Assembly: GCF_036370855.1 (NCBI RefSeq)
Contig: NC_088102.1
Location: forward strand, 68,829,601-68,893,600
Length of the DNA: 64,000 bases
Direction: 5' to 3'
Source of the DNA: Dromaius novaehollandiae
Lineage: Eukaryota > Chordata > Aves > Casuariiformes > Dromaiidae
Below the pieces are notes generated by a model. That model was not told the origin of the DNA and searched no databases. It saw only the letters and a program-made list of their open reading frames with translations. Numbering within the stretch: the first letter of the stretch is position 1; each line of letters opens with the position of its first letter. This document shows positions 13,374 to 23,753 of the stretch, in pieces. The position numbers were made by a program, and so were the translations under genes.

Positions 13374-16300
13374 GTGAGTATGAAAGGACCTTTTCATGAG
13401 GTTTAAAGAATAAGACTGAGAAGGTCACTGAGGGCAGAAGTAGAGTGGGACATAAAATAAAAGAGTTCACCTTTTTTGTTTTTTCAGGACCAGCTAACTC
13501 TTCTTTTATCTTTCTGAGCTTCTGTCTTAGTCAGAAGGCAAAAGGAAAACACACAGGGACAAGAGAATTGCTTGACAAGTGATTAAATCACCTAGAAACA
13601 GGATAGTTTGCTACATCCAGGTAAGCACAGAGGTAGAAATGTTTAGTATATTATTTTCTTTCCCAAGGAACTTTTGTTGAGTCCCACAGACACACGTGAG
13701 ACATGCATGTCTCTTCCTTCTATGCATAAGAAGTAGCCCAACGCAGTCCTTAGAGATGAAGTCAAACTTTGCAGAACTAGTGAATGTGCCTGTGGGACAC
13801 CCCAACTAAAGGGCACCCAGATCAAGTCAATCCCTTCAGGGCTGTCTCAAGAGCAAGGGAATTGTTGCCTGACCTGTGTATGTACACAGGAAACAGTTAC
13901 AGATTTGAGCAAAAATTATTATTAGCTGAGAATAATATAATATGCCTCTCAGGAAGTCCCCATGGGGGATAGATAGCACTACATCAGTCATCCCCATCTA
14001 GCGTTTTTACTTGACAAAGGAACACAAGCAGCTTATTTCCACCCCCTTGCTGAAGAATCTCTCACACCCCTCAGCACAAACTTTAGGAAGCCACACTGAA
14101 AATACCCTTTGCAGAGCCAAGATTTAGACTGCGAGTGCCTTACTGTACTTGAAGAAAAGCAACACTAAATGTACATCAGCACAGCAGTAGACTAGCGGAG
14201 GAGTGAGTTTGCCAGCACTCGCGTTGGGTGCATCATTTGCAGTCTAGGGGAAGACAAGTGGTTGTGGGAAAAGAGAGAAACACAGAAATCCTGCAAACGA
14301 GGAGGGACATGCACAGCGCCTGGCAAAGGGAGACAGGGTGCAGACTGCACTAGCAGACGTCATTGCCACAAGTACTCGCATTGATCAGCAGAGCTGACGA
14401 CACTATACAGGGCTACGAGGGCTTGCCAGCCAGCGGGACCGGGGAGAGACAGTCCGTCTCTCCTGTGCCATACTTCAGTCTGACAAAACGAGCTGTGCTT
14501 TGCTATTAATAATATCACCTGGCAGCAAAAGAACAAGTAATGCTGCAAAGTGCTGCTGCCATTCATCTCACACAATGACAACGTAAGTATCACTGTGGAA
14601 AGCCCTGGAAGGCAGGAAACATGGTCATGTTTATCTCAAACGTTCACTTACGGCAAATGACGCTGCCTTAGTTTCTTGTCCACTCCCATTTTGGCATGGC
14701 ACTTCCATACAAAAGGATTGGGAACCTTAAGTGTCTGTAAAAGGTCTTTTTAGGTTGGTACCACTTGCTAACTCAGGAGACTACTTCTATATCAGATCTA
14801 GGACAACCACAATCCCAGCTGGGCTGTCACAGTCTCTCTTACTCAGTGCTCTGCTCTCTGCACTGTCCCCAAGAGCAAACCTTCCTGCAACAGGCCTGCC
14901 TTGAGACAAGAGAAAAAAAATTTGACCGTCTGGCATCTACAAAACATACAGCAGAGAGGACTAACCCCACCAGGCTCAGGGGTAAAACGGCTGAAGGCAG
15001 CATGAGGAAAGACATGGGCAGACATGTCCTGTCTCAGTGGGAACACCAAGCAGGAAATCAGCCTGGAGAAGAGCTGTCATATGTGGGACATAATCTCAAG
15101 CAAACAGAACAAGTATGGTCGTATTTACTTCAGTCAACATACGGCTGGGACTACCAGGACTTTCTGCCAGGCAACCAAGGGCAGTGACTCTCCCTCATCT
15201 CAGGAGGACTCTACCAAGAAGGTTAGCAATTATTTACCAAAAGCTGTGAGACACAGGCCAAAGAATATACATGACAGTTTTGGAATGAAACATGCTTTTT
15301 CCAGAAATACAACATATACACAGAAAGATGTTTGGGTCAGGAACTTAAAGACTATCATCAGGAAACTACAAAGAAAGAATGATCACAAGATAATCATGTG
15401 GAAGAGCCTCGAAAGGCTGCCAACTTCTCCCACTCACACCCAAGCTTTCAGCAAGGCCACCAGACTGAAAAAAAAAAAAGGAGCATGGATCTTCAGGTCC
15501 ATGTACATAGGCCAGCATTAATGTATCTTTGACAGTTGCCTGCTACCAGATGCCTATAAAACCTGCAGTTATATTAAGAATTTTAGACTCAAGTTGATGT
15601 CAAAGGCTAGTAGGCTTCTACAACACCTGCTTTACTATGAATTCAACTGTCTCCTGTCTACTAGCAGCCCTGCTTAGCTAGCAATATTACATTAGCACTT
15701 AGTGTTGTCTGTAGTCAGAATCAGGGTCCAGACTTGCTGGATGCGGAGACACGTTTGGGACAGTTCCTTTTCTCTTCACTGCAGACTGCAACATCTCAGA
15801 AGACAAAGGTGTTACGCTCTCTCCACCACAAGCAGCCCTTTTTTTGGTGGTAGGAGAAGTCCAGCAGGCGGATTGAGATGGACATTTATGTCTGAATAAT
15901 GACAAGTTCAGAGACCCCTCTGTTTTAATAGTACCCAGATGGTATCTTGTGACACCAAAAGCTTCTCTGTGAACCTAGATGATGGCCTCACAGATGGCAA
16001 GGAGACACTTTTCAGCATAAGGGACTGTCTGCAAACGGTTTAACAAAATGGCTGCTACTGCACATTACCATTGATGGGTGATGTCATTTTAATTAATCCT
16101 TGCGCTAACAGACACAACTCAATAGACTCTCAGAGCAAGAAAGGAAACCATGTAGAGGGAAGAAGGAAGAGAACTAAGGTAATTTAAAAGATGCTACAGA
16201 GTAGCCTGAAATAAAGATACATACTTGCTAAAATCCAATAGGCTATTGCAACAGGTTGATTGGCAAGCCCTTGAGAAGAGTCAGGATTTTTTTAAAACAA

Positions 16301-17279
16301 TTTATGCTCTTCATAAGATGACATGGAGCAAGGACTAATGGGAAAGATGGCAAGCAATACTGTGGTGCAACAATAACCCATCACCAGGTCTGATTCAGCT
16401 TCCAGAAAGCAAACAAAAGGGAACATAGCCTGGATTTTCCAGCAAACAAGGCCTCTCTCCCCCTCCTCTGCCTCCAACAGTTCTAGGAGTTAAGCATAAA
16501 GGCCGTATCTCACTTGAAAAAGAGGGAAAAATAGTGGAACATGAGGCAGAGGGAAATAAACACGGTTTCACAAGATTATGGCAACATTCAGAACATCTTT
16601 CTAATGCACAGATTGTGCAAAGCGTCTGAACTTCCAGCAATAAATGCAAAACACCTTCAAAAAAAATGCAAACCCAAAACCTGGGAGAAGTTCTAAAAAG
16701 TGCCACGTGTCTTTGGGGAAGAAAAACAGTCTTGTGACTGAAAGGCTAGACCTGACCTTCGGTGATTGCAGGCAGGTACGGAGGAGCCACCTCACTGCTC
16801 AGTGCCCCAGCACGCCATTCAGGAGGGAGCAGGGGAGAGGAGAACGTAAGAGCGCAGACACGAACTGGGCTCCGCAGGTGCGCGAAGCACATTCATGGGC
16901 AGCCCTTCACTTCCCCTCTCCCAGGCTGTGCGATTATACAGCATCCACCTTCAGCCTCGTCTCCCCGCAGCCCTGCTCCCCGAGCTGCCGGCCATCTCCA
17001 CAGCACCCTCAGAGCCGCACGCCGGCCTGCCGGGGCCAGCAGGGCCCCTTCGTGGGACGCACCGCAGACGCTCTCGGGAGCACCGCTGGCTACACGCAGT
17101 GACACCAGCCCAGGCCACGCACCCTCAGGCGTGGCCAGCATCGGGACCACACCGGGTGGGCACACCAGCTCCCAAGCCACCTTCCGAGAGGCAGCAAAGC
17201 GGGACCTACATGCTGCAGGCAGATGATATTAGTTATTAATTATTACTAAACGCCATTAATCGCTGTTAAGCCATTACTG

Positions 17280-17900
17280 TGATTTCCGCCCTTTGCCCGG
17301 GGGGCCGCCCCTTCCCCTCAGCGCGGTCCGGCCGTGAGGGGGTGGGGGGAGCCGCGCCCCCTGCTAACGGCCGCCCGCGCGCCCCGCTAACGGCCGCAGG
17401 GGGGGGCGGGGGGGGTGGCACGCGCGCCGCTCCTGCTAACGGCCGCCCGCGCGCCCCGCTAACGGCTGCGGGGGGGGGGGGGGGGGTTCGCGCGCGCCGC
17501 TCCTGCTAACGGCCGCCCGCGCGCCCCGCTAACGGCTGCGGGGGGCCGCGCGCCGCCCCCGCCCGCCCCGAGAGGCCGCCATTTCGGGGGCGCCCCGTCT
17601 CACCCCTGCGCAGCGACCGGAGCGCTCCGCACTGCCTCACGCCGGGACCCGCCGCGCTGTGGGGGAGCAAAGCAGCGAAGGAAGGAAGAAGGAGGGAGGG
17701 CGGGCGGGCGGCGCGGCCCGCCCAGCCCCGGGACGCCCAGCGGGCGCCGCCGCCCCGACCCCGCGGGGCGGTCCCTCGCCGGGCGGGCGCCTCCCTCCCT
17801 CCCGCCGCCGGCACCCAGGCCCCTCGCGTCCACCGCGGCCGCTGCCGCCGGCACGGCCTCGCCCCGCAGCCCTTCAGCTTCGCTTGTTTTCTGCAAAACA
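17280..17900. promoter_or_regulatory. CpG island, probable promoter of the next gene
   Basis: About 600 bases of very high GC with dense CpG, abruptly bordered by AT-rich DNA at 17220-17280. It contains Sp1-type GC boxes, a YY1-like GCCGCCATTTC (17575-17585; minus-strand reading GAAATGGCGGC), an NRF1-like CTGCGCAG (about 17606-17613) and a tandem array. A good minus-strand donor (GTGAGA, 17603 to 17598) could end a first non-coding exon within the island. In mammals the gene directly downstream of CRACR2B in the same orientation is CD151, so a CD151 promoter is the best synteny guess. None of its coding exons were found to the left. Confidence 0.7.
17361..17540. repeat. Tandem array of three about 70 bp units with paired TAACGG sites
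   Basis: The block CTGCTAACGGCCGCCCGCGC recurs at 17361, 17433 and 17503 (spacings 72 and 70). Each unit contains a second GCTAACGG about 23 nt later, followed by a G-run of variable length. This gives six TAACGG sites, which match the Myb consensus YAACKG, in one orientation. Confidence 0.88.
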
Positions 17901-18969
17901 AAAACGCGCTGAAATCCGGGGTTCTGTCACGCACCACAGGTACCCGCGGCACGCTTCCCGAGCGCTGTGCAAGCCTGCTGCACCTCTCTCAGCAGCGACC
18001 GCCGGCTCTTGCCACCCTGAGCACAAGCTGGCGTTTCCACTGCCGCAGGCACTACCTTGCAACGACTGCGAGTTTTAGACTCTTTCAGAGCTGCTTGTAA
18101 AAGAGTTTTTCATGAACCATCCTGTAAATCAAGCCCTGACTGGCACACTGCCTCATCCTTCCATTATCTCACTTCACCTTCTGTCCAAATACCTCTGCGC
18201 AAAGAAACAGCTCCACGCAGAGACTGGTCGCAGAAGAAAGACCCTCATTCACTGCTCTTCGTGGCTGAGTGGTCTCAACACACGGTTTTGGGGGCGTGAG
18301 AGGGAGGAAGAGTTGAGATCTGAGCAGGGAGGGGAGGGAAAAGACCAGATTTGGACCTCCTGAGTGTTTGTCTCTACTGTGAAACGCTCCTGCCCATCTC
18401 GCCAACTCAAAATTGCTCAATCCCCCCCTCTCACAGTGAGTAAACAGATTAATAAACTGATACTACACTTTTTTTAGGCAAGACACCAAGACAACCAGCC
18501 CAAGAAGCCACTCATGGACTATTAGGAGAGACTCACTCCACAACAGTTTTGTTTTGCATTATTTATTCATCATCCAGTTTACAGGGAACCAGAGAGGGCA
18601 CTGCAGCCCCAGAAGGGCTGAGAGAAGGAACATTTTTGAAAGAATAGGGGCCATGTTAGACCAAAAGCAGCAGAGAAGAGTCTGCTTCACACAGAACTGG
18701 AAGGGGCAAGAAAAATACAGGTATGAAGTGAAAACAAGAAAGCATAAAAGTTCCATTTTAAGTATAAGCAGCATTATGAAAGAAAAGGACCACAAGGGGG
18801 AAAAAAACTACTCCTGGCCCGTCAGCCCTCTGGGAACCTAACTGGGCTTTAGCTTACTGCCCTTGGAGAGCCAAGTGATTAAAGAGAGGTGACTCAGGTG
18901 GCTAATCACACTTCAGTGTTTAGAGATTTGCTCGGATTCTCACAGAAAGCATGTGGCAGGGCCAGGAGC

Positions 18970-18988
18970 AAAAAAAAAAAAAAAAAAA
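18970..18988 (+). repeat. Poly-A run
   Basis: Nineteen A, then G and a second A-run. No target-site duplication or retroposed sequence is visible beside it. Confidence 0.9.
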
Positions 18989-21900
18989 GAAAAAAAGGAG
19001 ATGCATGTCCCAACCCACTGCCCAAATCCTCCTTGGCAGAGCCTGGGGCAGCTGCACTCAGCTGCCTTCTTCCTGTGTCCAGGGATTTCATGTACGAACA
19101 AGAGAGACCATAACCTCCCACCTCGGCAGATCAGGGTCAGCAAATGGGCATGGTTAGACAGCACTGCTGCCTGTGTGGCATCTGTGGGCCATGCCGGGAA
19201 GGTAGAGGTGACATACAGCACAGGACCTTGTTCCCCCCAGGTTAGTACTGGAGTAGCCATGGACCCAGCGGCACGGTTACACCATGCAGGAAATGACACT
19301 GCAGGGCTTTTTGGCAATACTTTGCCCTTTGAACTCTACATGGCCGGTTCTCATGGACTAAGAAAAGGCATACAGCTACTCTAGTGTTTGCAGGCCCCGG
19401 GCCTTATTAAACTGCTTGGCTTGATGAACGCATACAGCATGCCTTGCAGGCATGAAGAATCTGGAGCCTGATTATTGCAATTGTGCAACTGGAGTACGAA
19501 CGTGACTCATAAGCAGCTAGCTAAGTAATAAGCAGAATGACAGTGGCTCAAAGAGCTAATAGAGATCAAACCTGCGGTACTATAGTTCTACTGGAGAAAT
19601 ACATGGACCAGAAGATATCCAAACAGAGCGTTAAAGATACATAGCATGAACTGAACACAAGGTCTGTTTATAATCAGAACATATGGAGTAAACAATTTAC
19701 CAATTGAAAAGTGCATGAAAAAGACATGAACAGAAAACAGTAAGAGGACAGAAAATAATCCAGGAGAGACTGCATGATCCCCATAGCAGGAACTGATTAA
19801 ACGTGTATAAGTGGAAAATGTCCTGTGGAGTTCAGGCTGCTGGAATAAAGAAACTCAAGTGGCACCACAGTAGCCAGCGTTATCTGTGCAAGTAGCTGCA
19901 GCCCGGCATGCCTTCAGGGTGTCAGCTGTGCCACAGGAACAAGCCGCCCTGGAAGGAGCAGTGAGCACTCCCGGAAAGCCCACGAAGAGCCGGATGCATG
20001 CGCGTAACTGCTGAGGGATGACGCGAGCCTTCGCCGGTGAGCCCTGCACTGTCCACGCACCCCGGCTCTGCCACACTGCTGCCTGGGCCTCCACCCTGAG
20101 AGGGAGGCACACAAGGTGGGTGTAAGATGCTGTCACATCTCTAGTGTGTTCAAGTGCAGGTGACTGCAGTAAGGAGAACAGAGAATCAGGATCCTTGTCC
20201 ATCCTAAGTGAGGCTTTTTCTAGTAATTCTGTTATTTAACAAGCTAGGTATTCTTCCCCCTGATAACTTATCCATCACAGTTACAGGCAGAAGAGAGGAA
20301 ACATCACAAGCCTTCAGGATTCCTGCATTTGTCCTGTGGGAAAGTTTTAAATAACACCGTTTTAGCTTTTCAAAGAGATGCTGGAGGGCTAATCCTGTTA
20401 TGCTTATCCCTAACATATTAACATGAGAGAAGTGAAACAGAGTGGGTTCCTTTGCCTCTGTGTGAAGATTTGGGGGACTCTGGCTGCTTATTAGAGCAGC
20501 TGTTTTTTCTTCTCCGCCCCTGGCTCTGATTGTATACACAGCTGCGCTGTGACATATGCCAGGATAGATTTCCCAGGCTGTAAGAGGAGTGCTCTCCTGT
20601 GATATGATTTCAAAATGCCTTACAAACTACGTGCAAAGAGTCACCTGCCCACCAAGAACTGCAGCCAGTACAGGGCAAGAATATCCCCCCAGGCAGAGTT
20701 ATTTTTGCATCCTGTCCTAGTCTCATACCATCTCAGGATACCACCATTATCTGCTTTCATTTATGCTGAGGTTTCCTGCAGTTGCTTGCAGAGGATGGCT
20801 GCTCCCAAGGCTTCCATTTGAAAGCAGGAGAGATTCTGACAAAAAAATAGGGGGACTTAGTAAAATTAGGAATTTTGTGGAAAGGGGTTCCTAGACCAGT
20901 TTGGATCTGTTATCAGAAAGGTTCAAATACCAACAGCATGCCCCTCTAGACTGAAAGTGTCTAGGTTTTCCAGCTAGAAATTGAAATATTCTGTGGAGAG
21001 ACAAGGAAAGATCCTTGTTCCATCCAATGTAACATCCACTCTGGTGCTTACTGCTGTCTAAGTGCAACCTGCTCAAACTCTGTGCCACCCTATCACGGTT
21101 GAAACAAAATCCACTCTGTCCCTGCTAAAAAAGAAGCTAAAATGAAGTACCTACTGTACCATCAGTTTATAGAAGGCGAAATGAGTAATAATTTCTCTGG
21201 TTGAAGCTGCAGAGAGATTAGTTCTGTAACACACAAAAGTATCTAATTCAGCTGGAATTTAGCCATGGCACAAGGATTAAGAACAACCAAATTTCTAACT
21301 CCGGTGAGAGGGGTGCATGAGATATTATTAAATATATGTCTAGTTCTAGAAATATAGATGTAAGGTGACAACGTGCCCTCTCTGAAAGCACTACATTGCC
21401 CCAGACATTTGGGAAGCATCTCCCCCAGTTCTCTTCTCTGCACTGCCTTCCCCATGAGCCAAACTCTGGCTGCTTTAAAGAGAAAAAAAACCAAAACAGG
21501 ATGAATTGCTCTGTGCTGCCCCCTGAGTGAGGGTTCCTGATCAGCTTTTCTAAACCTCCTGTATGTACCACCAGCAGGGACAGACAAGCGATAACATCTG
21601 GGTTCCTTCAGAGCCACATTGGCTAGAAAACAAGAAAGCCATGCCCGTGTTTGGGTTATCACTGAGCAATCTAAAGATTACAGGAGTTTTCTGAGAACAA
21701 CAGCGAGGATTTCGCTTCCCAAACATACTTTCTTGCAAACACAAGCAGTTCTGCTGGCAGCTTGGCTGGTGCTGTGTATAGAGTAAGAACAGCCCTGGTC
21801 CCTGCAGGACCTCTTCTAACTTACTGCTTCCTGATCTCTGAAAGGTGTTTTTGCAGTTGAATCCATTAGCTGTTCAACAACATGAAACACAGCCAGGCAG

Positions 21901-23084
21901 CAGTAAGGATTGACCAGGAGCTCATTATCTTTAGCCATTCTTTTTGGTCAGGAATCCTACTCTTCTGCAGAGAAATTTCCTCTTTCCTATCAGAAGGAAA
22001 CTGCATAGGGAGGAATCATGGAAAATCTTTGCAATGCTGACAGGCTGTAGTGACTCAGAGCACTTTTCCTGCATGGGATATTCACAGAGAAATCTGGGAA
22101 CAAATAGACGCTCAGAATTGGAGTCTGAGCAATTGCCTTATCCCAAGAGAGGAAGGACAGTGGATAAATATAGGCGTTCTCTATACTATAAGGCCGGGCA
22201 GACAGTTTCATAGCTGCAGTTTCACATCTTGCACCCAAGATTTCAAAGTCACACACAGAAACAGGCTCAAGAATAAAGGGGACAGGGCATTACAAAAAGC
22301 TCGCTTAGTCCCATAAGCCTTCAGGGTGACTGAGCTACAAAACACAGAAAGCATCACAGCCCAAAGAACAACAGGGCTCCATGCACACGCACAGCAGCAG
22401 CCATGCAGAGTGTCCCACAGGGTCAGGCCAGCTGAAAGGTGCTCATGTGGGCCCAGAGACCGGACAGCCCATTCCTCTCTCACCCCCCACTTCCCCGTGC
22501 TTTGCCCCACTCCCTGGTGACAAGCAAGACCTTTCCCAATGGGCGCAGGTTCAAATTCTGCTCTTGCTCAGGCCCTTTGCCAGGAAACAGGTTATTCCAA
22601 AAGGCCCCTGCAAGGTGATAAGGTATGTTTCACAGCTGGGGCAGCTGCCCTGTGCTTCCACACCAAGGACATTTGAAAGAACTACAGTCAAGCCAGAAAG
22701 CTGGGATCTGAGCATGTCCTTTCAGTACTGCAGAGAAGTCAACTCCTAACTGCTGGAGATTTTTCCAGAAAGAGTATGAGTGGCAGGAAACAGGCAGCAT
22801 TCAGCCTTAAAACAGGCTATGTACAGCACCCCTGGTAGGTACTGCACAGCTCCCGCAACAGGCAGTAATAAAACAATAGCACTTGTTTTATAAAGTCACC
22901 TGTGAGGGCAACTGCTCTGTGTTCTGTAAACAGTATGAGAGGGACAGTGCCAAGGTCTGACAGGGTACAAAAAAGAAGAAAGCCACTGGAGTGAATGGTT
23001 TACCAGATCATACTGTATCCACAAATGAAACTGGTTAACTACAGTGTTGGCAAGTCAAACCAAATTTCCTGCTAAATAGAGGGG

Positions 23085-23150
23085 GCTGGATCCAGATCTT
23101 ATGGGAACTGACGGAGGCCTTCCCATCGATCTGAGCAGGCTTTCAGCTGG
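23085..23150. repeat. Palindromic interspersed repeat fragment
   Basis: GGCTGGATCCAGATCTTATG, then GGCCTTCCCATCGATCTGAG and GGCTTTCAGCTGGGC, resemble a diverged copy of the same sauropsid element type (ATCCA... CCATTGA ... GGGC arms). It lies just past the CRACR2B poly(A) signal. Confidence 0.35.
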
Positions 23151-23219
23151 GCTCTGCACTTACAGAGCCAAGAGGAGATGCTGCTCTTGGAGAGAGACGG
23201 ATCACTACCTAGAGTCAGC

Positions 23220-23668
23220 CCAAATTTAAAATAATCTCTTTATTTCTTACACAGTTGAACAATAACATCTTATATTTAAAACAATGCCCACGATGTCTGT
23301 TGTCCACTCTCTGCTGATAGGCCACATCTTTGCCAGACACAAAAGGAACAAGACTTCATCATTTTACAGAGAAGTGACTGCTAGAGAAAGAAGGCCCAGT
23401 TTGTGCCATTAACCAATACCAGCAGAGCTCCTCCAAAGCAGCAGAGGCCTCCAGAGATCAGGGCTCTGTGCAAAAGTGGGAAATGGAACTGTACAGATAA
23501 TATGTACATTTTGTCCTGATTTAGTCCCCTGACACTCCCAGCTGGGGGAAACTTGCACCTTCCCCGAGTCTCTGCAGAGCTGATACCATCAGATTCAGCC
23601 TGCTCGAAAGGAGCCCAGCTTTGTGCACCAGTGTTGGCATGTGTCTCCTGCTGACTTACTGACGTGCC
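23220..23668 (-). other. CRACR2B: Probable 3' UTR of CRACR2B
   Basis: Sequence between the stop codon and the first canonical poly(A) signal on the minus strand. No further coding exon is expected after the CCT tail. The exact cleavage position, placed around 23220, is an estimate from the usual 10-30 nt spacing. Confidence 0.6.
23239..23244 (-). terminator. CRACR2B: AATAAA polyadenylation signal for CRACR2B
   Basis: A canonical AATAAA (plus strand TTTATT) about 425 nt downstream of the stop codon, in an AT-rich context. It is the first canonical hexamer I see after the last exon. Confidence 0.65.
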
Positions 23669-23753
23669 TTAGGTGCAGCACCCTTTCCTCCTGCTGACAT
23701 CTTCCAGCTGCAGGGCAGTCTCCCTCTGCCTGTCTTCCTGTGCTGTCAGTAAC
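23669..23753 (-). CDS. CRACR2B: CRACR2B coding exon 17: hypervariable tail and prenylation motif
   Basis: Encodes residues 680-706. The acceptor TTGTTCCAG completes the split arginine codon, and the exon reads [18 protein letters not shown] followed by a basic patch and K-G-C-C-T before [10 protein letters not shown] matches KEQEDTVRED of CRACR2A. The penultimate cysteine pair (CCX type) would be geranylgeranylated by Rab GGTase. The exon lies 800 nt from exon 16 and is not obvious from ORF length; I identified it from phase, homology and the cysteine pair. Confidence 0.88.

Larger units (their letters stand above)
1..17279. other. Region without a recognised gene
   Basis: No ORF here has the composition or domains of a known protein. 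I looked on the minus strand for tetraspanin exons (the CCG motif and transmembrane segments of CD151) and for splice-compatible coding blocks and found none. It contains MIR-like and CR1 remnants, a poly-C run, and one exon-like ORF near 13.3 kb, listed separately. If the island at 17.3 kb is a promoter read leftwards, this would be its first intron. Confidence 0.6.
17901..23219. other. Intergenic region between the CpG island and CRACR2B
   Basis: Contains an A-run (18970-18988) and a palindromic repeat fragment near 23.1 kb. No coding exon is recognised on either strand. Confidence 0.6.

Noticed and set aside
15024..15521. 165-codon Lys-rich plus-strand ORF
   Set aside because: Ends in a translated A-run; I could not match it to a transposase, reverse transcriptase or cellular family.
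1..17250. CD151 coding exons
   Set aside because: Expected by synteny, but I found no tetraspanin start exon, CCG motif or transmembrane exon on the minus strand.
17506..18078. Long GC-rich ORFs on both strands of the CpG island
   Set aside because: Stop codons are rare at this GC content, so open frames are expected; Arg/Pro/Ala/Gly composition only.
22540..22565. GGTTCAAATTCTG resembling a tRNA B-box
   Set aside because: No A-box at the right distance and no cloverleaf; probably chance or an old SINE.
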